Below are positions 1 through 11,350 of a DNA stretch of 64,000 bases, piece after piece (within the stretch, counting starts at the first letter, position 1; every line of letters starts with the position of its first letter). This DNA is from Romanomermis culicivorax (Eukaryota > Nematoda > Enoplea > Mermithida > Mermithidae). Under the pieces are notes generated by a model, which did not search any database, had not been told where the DNA came from, and saw only the letters and a program-made list of their open reading frames with translations. The stretch is from positions 372,001 to 436,000 of the forward strand of contig CAWUHX010000129.1 in assembly GCA_963922205.1 (NCBI GenBank), given 5' to 3'. Made by a program: the position numbers and the translations under genes.

Positions 1-313
1 CTGATAGCGCAGCATCGGATCTTTAATATCTTTGCTATTTGTTCGAATGTGGTGGTCACCACGCTGCTAAATTTAATCTGTCCGCTGTGAAAAATTCGCC
101 ACTTGAAAAAGAAGCACCCTCACTGCAGAATGGAAATCGTTTCGTAAACGACCTCAATTTAGATGAATAATTTTGATTCTATCATGGAAACGTTGTGGAC
201 TTTGAATAGTGGAGAAATGAGATGAACTTAGACCCTGTGGCTAATTTCAATTTGAATTGGGTCAAAATCGAAGGCAAAGATTCCAAAGACAATTCGGTTG
301 TTGTGAAAAATGA
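1..313. other. Non-coding, no feature seen
   Basis: I see no convincing coding region, RNA gene or bounded repeat here. The stretch ends at the first GCCCGG-rich repeat. Confidence 0.4.
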
Positions 314-470
314 TTCCACAGACTAGGGCCTGAATTTAAGTCCAAAAGCCCGGCCCGACCCGAAAGCCTGGCCCTGAAATACAGGCTTTGGGCCAGGTTC
401 GGGCTGTCTGAAAAAATTCTTGGGTCGGGCTGGGCCGACCTGTTTTTCAAAAGCCCTAAAAATTTTGATG
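314..470. repeat. GCCCGG-rich dispersed repeat, copy A
   Basis: A block dense in GCCCGG, GGGTCGGGCTGG and GGGCC words starts near CAGACTAGGGCC. Related blocks occur at 1880-2045 and 3270-3445, in the opposite orientation. The layout (a TAGGG- or CAG-type end followed by short GC-rich subterminal words) resembles hAT element ends elsewhere in this window. I could not pair it with a partner end or a target duplication. Confidence 0.5.
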
Positions 471-1879
471 GGCAGGGTATAGCTTTTGATCATGTTCGTT
501 GTGATTACTAAATAATGCTGTTTGTGACATGTAATTTTTTCAGTGTACCTGAAGAAAAGCAAGAGATTATCCATTTTTCAATTTTTTAAAAACCAAAAAC
601 CGTGGACAAAGTAGCAAAGACCAACTATGCTCTTAACTCACACTCTTTCTTCTCTGCTTCCATTTTTTGCTCTTTGTCTCGTTTCGTGGACTTGGGCCAA
701 CTCTTTTCGACATTTTGTGTTACTGAGTGGTTCTCTAACTTACTTATTAGTCAATTTTCAACAGTTCAATTTAATGTCTTATTTAGAATTTTCGTTTCAG
801 GCAGTTGGTAATCTAACTTTTTGAAGAGTAATATCCATACTCGCACAGCATAGAAATTCTACTGGGGGTCAGCCAGGAAAGTGGGTGGAATAGAATTATT
901 TTTCGTTCTTGATAATGAAAAGAAAAGTCTTAGAAAGGTCTTCTAGCATCCAAGCAACATATTCTTCAACCTATATAAGTGAGATATGTGAAATCAGAAC
1001 TCTTTGTATAAAGAAATTTTTTCACACTGAAAAAACCACGATTTTTCGTGCATTTCTGCACAAACCTTCTTCCTGATTGCATTCAAGTTCACGTCTTCTA
1101 TAATCATTTTACAAATCAAGAAAATATACTTATACTTTCATAAATCTGAAAAACTTCAAGGTAAACCTGAAATTTATGATAATTGCTTCCACGAAGCTCT
1201 GAATCCATACAGTTACAAAAAAGTTGGAAAAAATAGATTTTGACTTTCTTTTCACCAAAATTCGTTTTTTCTATACAGGACAGTCAACATTTTTTCCCTT
1301 TTCCGGAAATTTTTTCTCCAGAAAGCACGATTTGTAGAAAAATAGTGGATTGCAAAAAATTATAAAATCCAGTGTGAAACCTCGAAAATTCTGGAGAAGC
1401 GTTTTCTAACCAGATAATGTCGATAAAATCTCTTTGTGCTTCGCACTTTGCAAAAAGATTACGAAAAAAATCTTTGTACACAGATGTCTCATACAAAAAA
1501 AAACACTATGCGAAATTATTGTCTTATGCAGTTCTTTTTAAAGTTTAATGTTACTTTTTTGGAATCAAGTAAGCTTTGTGTAACAAAATTGGTAAACTAC
1601 AGCATCATTTTCATTTTGATGACGACTTTCTCTCCTCTCTTGCTCATTTTCCTTCGCGATCTTCTCAATCATTGCTCGGGGGTTAAATCTGTTGATGGTC
1701 AGCAAGAATCCGCTGGCGGGTCAATCAAAGTCTGCTGGGGGTCAAAATCCTCCTACACCTCACATGCATGTATTGTAATATCGAATTGATAAGACTATTC
1801 CTTGATTGTTGTATTATGTTCAACTAAAAGTGCAATGTTGAGTGATAGTAAAATATTAAATTGAATTGCATTATCACAA
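471..1879. other. Non-coding, AT-rich
   Basis: Only short, overlapping, low-complexity reading frames are present and none resembles a known family. Nothing else can be supported here. Confidence 0.4.
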
Positions 1880-2045
1880 AATTTTAAAATCAGACTTTCA
1901 GGTCGGGTCTTGGGCCTTGTTTTTTTAATCGGGCTGGGCTGGGCGTCAAGGTTATGGCCCGATTTTTCCCAGGCCGGGTTCAGGCTTCTAAAAAAATTTT
2001 TCGGAAGGGCTCGGGACAGAAATAGCAGGCCCGATTCAGATCCTA
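1880..2045. repeat. GCCCGG-rich dispersed repeat, copy B
   Basis: Contains TCGGGCTGGGCTGGGC and the phrase GGCTTCTAAAAAAATTTTTC, which recurs almost exactly in copy C at 3270-3445. B and C have the same orientation, so this is a true dispersed repeat family and not random GC-rich sequence. Confidence 0.6.
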
Positions 2046-2461
2046 CCGCATACCAATGAAGTATGAAGAAAAATTTGTACTCCAATTTTGTATTGTTTTT
2101 GTAATTTTTGAAAAATTCTTACTGTAGCAGACCCATTGTTTCATATCGTCGGATGGAGATGAGTAGTTTGGTAAGTGACATATATGAGAGTAATATGTCT
2201 ATTACTATGTCATGCACATAATCTGACGAATTTTCTATCTAACTTGTTTCAAGACTTTATACATTCAAAACATACACTGATAACTTGTTTTCATATACAT
2301 TTTTCAAACATCCAAACATACACTTTTAGTCTTTCCGTGTGGATAAGCAATTGTCACAACAAATATAACATAACACACTTTTACAGTATTCCATTTCTAT
2401 GGGGAATTTTTTTGTCGGAAAAGACAAAGCCGTCCCTAAAAAGGAACAACAAGGTTGCTAA

Positions 2462-2712
2462 AAAGTGTCTGTTGTGCATCGCTTGTGGACTGCTTGTGAA
2501 ACACTTGTGGATTGCTTGTGGAGCGCTTGTGGTGTGCTTGTGGTGTGCTTGTGGAACGCTTGTGACCTGCTTGTGGATCGCTTGCACAAGCACTTGTCGG
2601 TTGCTTGGCAAGAGCTTGTGAGTCACTTGTGGCAAGCAACAAAATGACAAGCAATCCACAAGCAATTGGCAAGCGACGTGCTTGCCAAGCGCTTGTGGAC
2701 ATGCCACGTTAC
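2462..2712. repeat. CTTGTGG short tandem array
   Basis: About twenty spaced copies of GCTTGTGG or a close variant (period about 10-12 bp) run on the plus strand to about 2620. The inverse form (CCACAAGC, TTGGCAAGC) follows to 2712, so the array folds back on itself. The array produces overlapping open frames on both strands (2175-2621, 2381-2734, 2436-2702) whose products are periodic Cys/Trp/Leu or Gln/Ala/Ser/Thr strings; I do not regard them as genes. It may be the subterminal repeat zone of a hAT-like element. Confidence 0.7.
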
Positions 2713-2827
2713 TTGTGATGTGGACTGTAAGCATACGACTAGTTAATTAAATTTATCATGTTATATGAAAAGTCTCACTCTCAGTCGACCTTACGAAGTA
2801 TGTTATCATGTTATATGAAAAGTCTGA

Positions 2828-2953
2828 ATAGAAAATTATCCCGCAGGACGGGAAGACCAGGCCAGTGGTGGGAGTGGGACGGGAGCAGGATTGATTTAAG
2901 GTAATGCGGGCGGGAAGAGGACAAGTTTTTCAATCCCGCGCACACCCCTAATA
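2828..2953. repeat. Right-end-like hAT terminus with GCGGG subterminal words
   Basis: Dense GCGGG/CGGGA words end in CCCGCGCACACCCCTA. Read on the minus strand this starts TAGGGGTGTGCGCGGG, the typical look of a hAT terminal repeat (TAGGG or CAGGG) followed by short subterminal motifs. No partner end or target duplication was identified. Confidence 0.4.
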
Positions 2954-3269
2954 CATGCTTTACACTAATGGATCCTACAGTAAATTGTGACCTATCGATT
3001 GGCCTAATATTGGGTTAGTTTTCAGAGGAGGATGTTTGACATTAGCCATACTTGCAAAAGTTGAAAGGACTGTATGCCAAAAATCGAAAAGGTCAAAAAT
3101 TGTCAATTTTTGTCCTACTGTAGCTCCGTGAGTTTTGATTTTCAGACGAAATGAATATCATTTTCTTTCCTAGCGCAATAAGTTACGTCAAATGTGTGAT
3201 TTTTAGGTAGAGTTAATATTTTATGTCAGAACTCTCTGTATGAGAAGACTGAATTTTCTCAGAAAGTGT
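2954..3269. other. Non-coding
   Basis: AT-rich sequence with no recognisable gene or bounded element. Confidence 0.4.
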
Positions 3270-3445
3270 GTCTTAAGATCGGACTTTCGGTTCGGGCTTC
3301 GAGCTTTGTTTTTTTTTGGCCAGGCCGGGCCTCAAAATTAAAGCCCGATTTCAGACTGGGCCGGGTTCGGGCTTCTAAAAAATTTTTCGGGCCGGGCAGG
3401 GCCGAAAATTCCAAGCCCGATTTATGCCTAAGCCTGGATAGTGCC
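3270..3445. repeat. GCCCGG-rich dispersed repeat, copy C
   Basis: Contains CCGGGTTCGGGCTTCTAAAA and CGGGCCGGGCAGGGCC and aligns in the same orientation with copy B at 1880-2045. The overlapping frames on both strands here are by-products of the repeat. Confidence 0.6.
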
Positions 3446-4278
3446 TTTAAATAGTGACTAAAGGAATATGAGCCAACAAAATTGCATGTTCTGAAATTTC
3501 TAGGTCTCAGCATGTAACTTAGTTTGAACATGATTTGGGCGGCATAGCTCATACATACTGTAGTCGTTTTGATGGTTTCAACACCCACACATAAAACTTT
3601 ACCGTTTGTATATAACAACAGACAGCATTTTCGTGAATCTAAAAGCAACATTAATGATCTATATTTTCCTTGACTGAGTTTTACATTGTTTAATTTATTA
3701 ACCATTGACTGCCCATTTCAGCAACGGCTGTGATGTTTTGTACTTGCATTTTCTAATAAGCTCCTTTTTTCTAAAGTGCAACTTGACTATAGTTTTACCA
3801 GTGGCAAAATTAAAGAGCTTACCTTGACTCGTTCTAACAGAAATTTCGATAGTATCAATATCTTTTACAAGACTGGAAAGTAGTGGAGAACTATGAATAT
3901 CTTATTGGTAATGTCATCGAAGTCACTCTCAATATTCCCAACACGCAGAAGTAGTGCCAAGAAATCACCAGCAATTTATTGTTATGCTACAATAAACATG
4001 CATTGTTTCAAGACTAGTTTTTTCGGCAGGGTGTACAGCAGCAATTTTCAGTTTTTCTGATGCCGTAGTAGTTTGTAGTTGAAATTTCTCAAAGCGGAGC
4101 TTTTACAGCAATTGATCCATTAGTTTTAACCCTTTAATTCAAATCAAATTTACCTGTAATACAACTGCTCGAGACAGTCTTCTATAGGAAAATTTCATAA
4201 ACTCGCTGTAAGGCGTATTTTTTTGTTCACTCAGAAACTTTATAAAAACTGTAAAATAGCCTCGTTAAAGCAATAATG
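3446..4278. other. Non-coding, AT-rich
   Basis: No gene, RNA or bounded repeat could be supported between the copy C repeat and the hAT-like element that starts at 4287. Confidence 0.4.
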
Positions 4279-4286
4279 GTCTCATA

Positions 4287-7258
4287 CGGAGTCGTTCTTA
4301 GGGAGTGGGGGCAAGCTGGGCGGTCGCCCAGGGCCGCTAAAAATCTTTTAGTGTATGCTTGAAGAATGCCTTTTTTAGCGGCCGTCAATAAAATTCTTTA
4401 TTTTTGTATGCAAACAGAACACCACAAACATAATTTTTGGTGCCAGTTCATTAAATTCTTCTGCTATTAGCAGGGTGTCCAGCAACCTAGAAAACCTGGA
4501 AAAGTGAGGGAAAAAAGTGGTTCCTGGAAAACCTAGAAAAGTCAGGGAATTTCGATTTAGATTGTTATGATGTCGTAGTTTTTTTGCAAGATAAGCCTGA
4601 ATTATCGCATGATAAGCCAAATTTGCATTTTAAAAATTCAAAACCTCAAAATTTCCTCTGCGCTTCGCATCGGTTTCAAGCATTACATTACACTGTAGTA
4701 TCATTATTTATATCGCTTTAGCTGAAGTGCGCATAAGAAGTCTATCATCATTACTCAATTAACATTTTAGTGCATCTGTAGATCTATTTTGGTCTCTCAT
4801 TAATATTCAATTCTTTTTGAAGAGTAATTAGGATTTCAACTTTTCTGCTGATATTATGTTTGCCAAATCGATGATTGCTGTAACTTTCGAAGCTTACTTT
4901 TAGTTACAATGTCCAGATACCGAGAGCTAGTAACGCAATGAGATTTACAGTTCTGATCCAAGAACAGCTAGCATTATACTCTTTTGAGAGATGCTTTGTA
5001 TGACATTAATTATTTCGTACATGATGAAACTGCGACGAATTTCAGGAAGTTCTATTTTTCTTGGTTCTGAAAATTTTCGATGTTATATTCCGTTCGTTAT
5101 GAAATGATCGATGCAGCGAAGTCGCAGCCAAACTTTCAATCAAAATTATGGAAGGCTCATTTACTCTATTCAAAAAAGTTTTTCCTTGATGATACAGGCA
5201 CTTTGTTGACCACTCTTTTCAATTTTTCGGTACCACTTTTAGTTTTATGTCTCTTTGCTTCCAGAACTGGTGGTCGACTGCATCATAGCGCAGAAGTATT
5301 CCAACTTTAAATCAGTTTCTTAAAAAGATATTTTATATAACATGACAATATGAGTTAGGACTCTCCATTTTTCAAAGGTATCGAGTTTCAGAATAGCGAT
5401 TCTGCCAGGATAACAATAATCTGGGAAGTTTATGATACGCTTTGAAACAAATGTTTGTAGTCAGCCGTTAGGTAATGACACATTTAATTGGAATTCTCAC
5501 ACATTCAGCCACTAGATTCAGATTACATTATGTTTTAGATACATAAAATTTATGTAGATTAGGAATAAAACAGGTGCTAAAACCCAGTTTGTCGTGCATA
5601 GTTAGTACACTACTCAAAATGCTAATACAATAAGTATTAATCATTCTAACTTGTACACAAACAGCAGCTACATATATGAGCTTTTCTGAGTAGAGACGTG
5701 TTTTAAAAAATCTTTCCTATTTGAGAAAAATTATGGAGCTTTACAGTCCACACAATGTGCATCAGAACACACAAATTTAACAATTGTGTAAATCACCTGT
5801 TTTTTCACTCTGCGCGTCTCTATGCCAAGAGTGGCAAAAACAGCCACTCTCGACACAAAAAAACCATCAAACAGCTGAAACATAATTACTTAAAGAAAAA
5901 TAGACAGCTACTGAAACGAAAAAATGTGGCAACAAAAGTTAAATTGTTGAATACTGATGAAAATTTATTTTCGGAAAAAAATGTTGAGATCAGGTATCGT
6001 AGAATCTAGAAAAATGTTGTCAAAATATTTTAAAATCAATTTCATAGAATTTTTTATTATCATGTCTGTTTTATAAGGTTATCCATGTTTACAGCTTTTG
6101 ATTAGTACTGGGAAATGACAAAAGTTCTTGTTGGTCAAAGAATCTATACTTTTCGGTGCTTACCTGATTTCTGAATTTCGCATGAATTTTTCAGTCCAAA
6201 ATCGATTTGAGTTACATTGTTTCAACCAAATTTATCAAAAGTGATTGATTTCTAGTTGATGTTTTTGGTATTCTAGTTTGTCGAAAAATATCAGCACATT
6301 GCTCAGGTCTCTGTGTGGTATACACATCTCTACCATTCTATGTAGCAATAATTGAATTTTTCTCTGGAAAAGTTGGTATATTGTGGAAAAAAGACCTGCG
6401 AAATCTGGGAATTTCATTTGTAAAGTCCGCTGTACACTCTGTCTCTGGCGTTTTATTGAGGCTTGTGCAGACATTGCATTACATACAAGGTATATACTGT
6501 ATAATGTCGTTTATGAGCATGAGCATATGTTGGAGATGCACTTACGGTAGCAGGCATGCCATCTATGCAAATTGTGAAAATGGCAAGAAGGCATCATTAT
6601 GTGGGCATGACTGCCTTTATAGGGCAATATGTGATAGGTGATAATCACTCTTGTAAATTTATGTGTATTGTGCGAGCCCCCCGACCACCATAATTTTGTT
6701 ATTGTCTTTTTATGCCAATAAAGTGGGATGGCTGATCATTGTTCGTTTACTGATTGTTTAGTGGCAATCAACTTTTATATTGGGCCACAAGGTTCTCTGG
6801 AGTATTCTGGTAGTTTTTTAGGTGCAAGCTGTTGGATTCCAGTTCCTGTATAGTGACTGATGGTTGTGTTTAGGTCTGCTAAAGAACTGTTGCACTGTAT
6901 CAGCCTTCACCAATAGGATCACATTTGAGTGACCTAGGGTAGCTAGTTCGGTTCAAGCCAATAGACTCTTTAGTCATATTGCTGACATCCTCGGATTTTA
7001 GCAAAGAGTTTCTAAACATAACACATACACAGAGTTGAAAGACTGTAGTCATTTGACCAGTTTATAAATGTGCTATGTTTAGTGAATAATAATCCTGTAA
7101 TAATCGAATTATGCATCGTTTTTAGATATTCTAAAATATGTAAAGTAGTGAACCATCTATTACCTAAAAATGGCGCAGTGTATAATAACTATTGGAAAAA
7201 ATGAGGGCCGTTAAACCTAAGTTCCCCTAGGGCGGCTTAACCCCTAAGAATGGTCCTG
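4287..7258. mobile_element. hAT-like element (about 3 kb, no intact transposase)
   Basis: The left end reads CGGAGTCGTTCTTAGGG and the right end, on the minus strand, reads CAGGACCATTCTTAGGGG, so the two ends form a short imperfect inverted repeat. They are flanked by GTCTCATA at 4279-4286 and again at 7259-7266, an 8-bp target duplication as expected for hAT elements. The interior has no recognisable transposase, only short frames such as 5080-5310 and 6315-6641, so it looks non-autonomous or decayed. The left 150 bp (GGCCGCTAAAAA, GCATGCTTGAAG, AATAAAATT) and an internal stretch near 6450 recur at 19140-19380, so the same family is present twice. Confidence 0.65.
4471..4560. repeat. hAT-like terminus CAGGGTGTCC nested in the larger element
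   Basis: Starts CAGGGTGTCCAGCAACC and continues with repeated CCTAGAAAA/CCTGGAAAA words, the appearance of a hAT terminal repeat plus subterminal motifs. I did not find the opposite end. Confidence 0.4.
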
Positions 7259-7266
7259 GTCTCATA

Positions 7267-8220
7267 TCAAGTGGATAGTATCTTTGCAAGTGCTTAGTTT
7301 TGGTTTTCCAATCATGAGATTGTATTGTACTATTGTGGGGTGAGAAGTTGTATCAAGTATTAGGATATATTAATTCACAGAGTGCACATTTCCAGTCTTC
7401 ATATAAAACTAAATGAAAAGGTAAATTAATGCTGAACTTGGAAGCTGAGTTATAAGAATCACTTTGAGCATTGCTTGGTGATCTTAATGTCACATAAAAT
7501 TATGAGGGATCCATTTTTTTTCAAAATTATAGTGCATAATCAACTTTTATGTTCTATAGAGATTTCAGACAAAAATCGTCCATCTTGCACCATAGTATTG
7601 ACTAATTGATAAAACCAGTAATGTAAGCATCAGCATAACTCTGCTCCAAGCTAATATCAATATCTCAGTGAACTATCGTGCTGAACACCAAATAATGTAG
7701 GCATACAGCTGGCTGGAAGTAGCTGTAAAGAATTGTTGCACTCATTCATTATTGAACCTGCATGAACTAGATGTTGTGTGGTAACATACAACATTCCACC
7801 CGTAGGATTGATGTTGTAGCCAATCCACGGGTCCTGAACTGGGCCATTTTTGTTGAGCCCTGGTCCAGATGGTTACCCCTACTCCGACATTGGCCAGTAG
7901 TGGGACAGCTCCAGTGCCCTCCAGGAAGCCTTTGATGTTCTCTTGGTCTGAGCTATTGGTTCCAAGCCAAAGCTGTCAAAATATTTCCATTTGAAATTTT
8001 ATCGATAAAAAGAGCTACTCAATGAGAACCTGGCTTATCATGCATGTTCAGATTTAGAAGTAAATCTGCTGGCAAACTTTTAGCAAAGGAAAAATATTTA
8101 TTGGAAATACCCTAGGTTAAATTTGCCTATGTACTTGATCAATATTGATCAAAGTGTTTATCTCAATGGTGTTTATGCAGTGTAATTGGTAAAGACCTGT
8201 TTGTTTTTGTCATTCATAAT
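7267..8220. other. No gene called; possibly part of an old Polinton
   Basis: The minus strand contains a few dozen codons that look coding in composition around 7760-7990, but I cannot match them to any Polinton gene. It lies directly downstream of the major capsid relic, so it may be further decayed element sequence. Confidence 0.3.
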
Positions 8221-9430
8221 TAATTAATCAAATTCTGCAGAAGCAGTTACTTCTATACCTGTGTCAGGTATTTGATTGTCAAAAGTCAATTCCATACTAA
8301 TGGATCTATCACTAATAAGACACCAGTGTCCACTGTCATCGTCATCTGGTGTCAAGTCAAGGGCAAAGTAGTGCAGTCTATTTATGAAATTTCGTGTACT
8401 AACACTATTACTTTTGTTCTCCTTCACCATGTCTAAAGCTTCAAAGTGTTGATCATATGCCTGAATGTAGCTATATTCCTAAATTCTATTCTCAATGGAG
8501 TGTCCGGAGAAGTCTGTCTACTGGAGATTACCTTCACCTTACTAATGCTGTATAACTTGAAATTAAAGGAGATCTTTTTCAAATCCTTACTATAAGCATC
8601 CATGTCAATACATGCAATAATCATTTTTTGTGGTGGCTGACCAGTGAGTAAGGTATTTAGTGGATTATATTGTGTCATAGTAGTGATATGAAGACTGACC
8701 ATTTGTACCCTCCTAATTGAGTACTTGATGTGTGTTTTTAGCATAGCTTTTTCTGGTGCCTATGCAACACTATCAAGAATTTCATTTTTTCTGACAAAGG
8801 GTTTCATCTGATGACAGAATTCTAGTGTGACATTTTCTGCATCACCAGCAGGACTCTGTAAATGAAATTACTGTTCCGAATGATTTCCAGCTTTAGCTCT
8901 GTATTACTGAGTAAATATCGATCTTGCACAAGGAGATCAATGTGAAGAGGGGTCATTATTTCCACTGTCTGCCTGAAATAATCCCTTGAATCCCTGGCAG
9001 TCTGTAGAGTCGATTTTATCTCCAGCTTCAGAAGTGGAGAATGACAACTGAAGATAACTATTTGTTGCATGAAAACCAAAATTTAAACAAGTCTTAAAGA
9101 ATACTGTATATGCATAATTGTCACCACTATCATGCCTAAAAAACTATCAAAGTTTATTCAAAAATAGCCCAACATGCCTAAAGAGTGTTTGACAAATTAA
9201 ATTAATGGGGGCAATCACATGGACTGCACCACCAGAAGGAGCAGTGGCTGTTGCCTTCAACACCATATACAAATAATTTAACTGGACTGAATTGAGTGGG
9301 GATCCAGAGGTACGTAAAATTCACAGAGACCACCATGAATAATAGCAGATGTGTCCAAGGTCGAAAATCTAGATGGGGGTAAAATCATATATCATATTGG
9401 TAGTACTGTCCCATGCCAAGCTGTCCTATT
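8221..9430 (-). pseudogene. Polinton major capsid protein relic (P0)
   Basis: A strongly diverged, broken copy of the double jelly-roll major capsid gene seen intact at 20911-22309 and 36204-37602. Collinear segments match over its length: VIAPINLICQ near 9180-9215 (intact VVAPINLIGK), EIMTPLHIDLLVQDRYLLSN near 8890-8965 (intact ELMAPIHADLFMQE), IRRVQMVSLHITT near 8680-8720 (intact IRRCHVTSLYITT), NPLNTLLTGQ just after it, and near 8225-8350 FALDLTP with IPDTGIEVTASAEFD (intact VFDLTP, IPDGGIEALIYAEFD). Frames are interrupted by several stops and shifts. The gene order with the relic at 17935-18085 shows it belonged to an older Polinton later split by the LTR element. Family assignment rests on comparison with the intact copies in this same window. 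Confidence 0.8.
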
Positions 9431-10146
9431 TTTCAGTGTGTGAGGTTGCAGAAGGGTGTACATTTCGGTGACTCCCTGAATACAAGCACAAGTTGGGAGA
9501 AAACAGTGGATTGCCCAATCCCAATAATTACAACATAGAATGCTGAGGTAGGTGCCAGAAAAGTGTAATCTTGACAAAATGTGTTTCTACTTTTTATAAA
9601 CATACCATACAGATCTTTGTATGGAGGCAGAATTGTTTTTCTCCTACAAAAACCAGTGGTTGCATACACCTGTCAAATTTTCAACTTTCATCTACCAAAA
9701 TCACTTATGCAGTACATACATTTTCAAACCTCTTGACACAATAAACATATTTTTCTCATACTGACCATGCATTCTAAAAAAGTTGCCAATAGCAGTTCCT
9801 CTTAAAGTGCCCAATGAGAACACTTTCCAAAATCTCATGAACCAGTAAGTCATTTCACTCGACCAGTAGGTTTTTCTTACTGGGGTAGTTAATAAACTTC
9901 CAGATCTAAGGTTGGCTAATGCCCCCTTTCCCCATATAGGATGCTCTGAGTGGTAGGGTTAATAGGGTTGACTTCATTCAAGCATCTCCACTTAATTACA
10001 AATTTTGTTGGAGGTACTGTAAAAAAGTTCAAATCTGACTTTGTACTAACACTAGAAATTGTATCAATTAGAGACATTTTTATGCTTTGCTTTGAGAATA
10101 TATCACTTCTCTAGACTTCTATAATTTTTGGTCTACTGACTAAACC
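9431..10146. other. Decayed sequence between capsid relic and LTR element
   Basis: No convincing gene. By position this should correspond to the upstream end of the old Polinton capsid gene, but I could not align it to the intact first capsid exon. Short minus-strand frames (9392-9577, 9433-9669) are unassigned. Confidence 0.3.
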
Positions 10147-10378
10147 TGTTGGGCACCCTGTTGCTGGCAAGCTGTGATAGGAAATCGACATGCAAATCAA
10201 AGAATTGGATGACCAATGGTGCAGACATTTGCATAGAAGTGGATGGCCACAAAGAGAAGGAAGTGATAGTGAAAAATCATTCTTCACTATTATCGTCTTT
10301 TTATGATATTTTTAGAAAATATTGTGCTGGCGTCCAATAAACTTTATTAGTGTTTAATTTACATAAATTATATAGTGG
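10147..10378 (+). repeat. 5' LTR
   Basis: Matches 17294-17535 at high identity from TGTT...CACCCTGTTGCTGG through ATAAATTATATAGTGG. It begins with TGTT and carries AATAAA (CCAATAAACTTT), a plausible polyadenylation signal. The sequence TGGAAGGATACTGAGAGG at its 3' edge could be a primer binding site, since it begins with TGG; the matching tRNA is not assigned. Confidence 0.7.
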
Positions 10379-11350
10379 AAGGATACTGAGAGGTAATACT
10401 TTGCATAGATCACCACCCAGAGTGGCGAATGCTGGGAATCTACTCAATTTGGGAGACAGGGATCAGCAATGGCATGCTGCCCTGGACCAAGTGATTCCAG
10501 AACAGACTCCTGGGAGGGTACAGCCAATGCAACAACAGGCAATGCATTTTACAGTGTAGGATGCCCGTGTGCCATTGGACTGCCCTCCAACGATTGCCAT
10601 GGACCAACAAGAGGCAGGCCCAGCAAATCCAAATCCAGATGCTGATGGGGCGCCCCCGGGAAACATCAAAAGATCACCACCCAGGGTCGAATTAGCAGGA
10701 CTGAAACAGGACATTGTTACGCCAGAAATTTGACCGAATTTGAATGAAGTGGACCCCACAACTGAATGGCAACCGTTAGAGAGGAGCCAACAAGATCAGG
10801 AGCGACTCCAGCAGCCGGAAAGAACTCCTGAGATGTCCAATCAAGAATTGGCGACGCAACTGCATGAATTTAAAGGGACCATCGAAGCCTTGTTCTACAT
10901 CATTGGGAATGCCACCATAGAGGACAGTAAAAGGGAAGCCCAAAGTCACCGACAGGAGCTGGATAGACAGGTTTGACCATGTAATAGTGGTGCAGAAAGA
11001 GACAACCATGTCTTAGCTGAAACAAATGCAGGGGAGAACCTAGTAATAGGCCAGAGTTTTATGAAGGGCTAAGACTCAATTTTGAGCCCAATAGTTGGAG
11101 AGGTCAAGCTAGGGATGTTTGATTCGAGGGAGCCAAGCAATCCGCAGACCAAAGGAATCAAAATCACCTAGCTCAGCAGCATCCAACTTTGACACAAGTG
11201 GTCTATGAGGGTAGAGGAAATACAGTTGATCCAAATACCCTTAGACCAGGTCAACTGGCATGTTTCCCATATAGGGATTACAGATTTGACAGAGATAATA
11301 TATACTCAAATCAAGGAGGTGTACCACCACAATAAGATCCTAATAAAATT
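10379..11350 (+). other. LTR element leader and decayed gag N-terminus
   Basis: Contains short open stretches in the gag direction (10350-10559, 10740-10976) with Gln/Glu-rich products such as ELATQLHEFKGTIEALF, interrupted by stops. It is best read as the untranslated leader plus a frame-broken N-terminal part of gag. Confidence 0.4.

Noticed and set aside
2175..2734. Open frames on both strands with Cys/Trp-rich or Gln/Ser-rich products
   Set aside because: They are translations of the CTTGTGG short repeat; both strands are open because of the periodic sequence.
10149..10340. 63-aa plus-strand frame
   Set aside because: It lies within the 5' LTR and its near-copy in the 3' LTR (17284-17487) is explained by LTR duplication.
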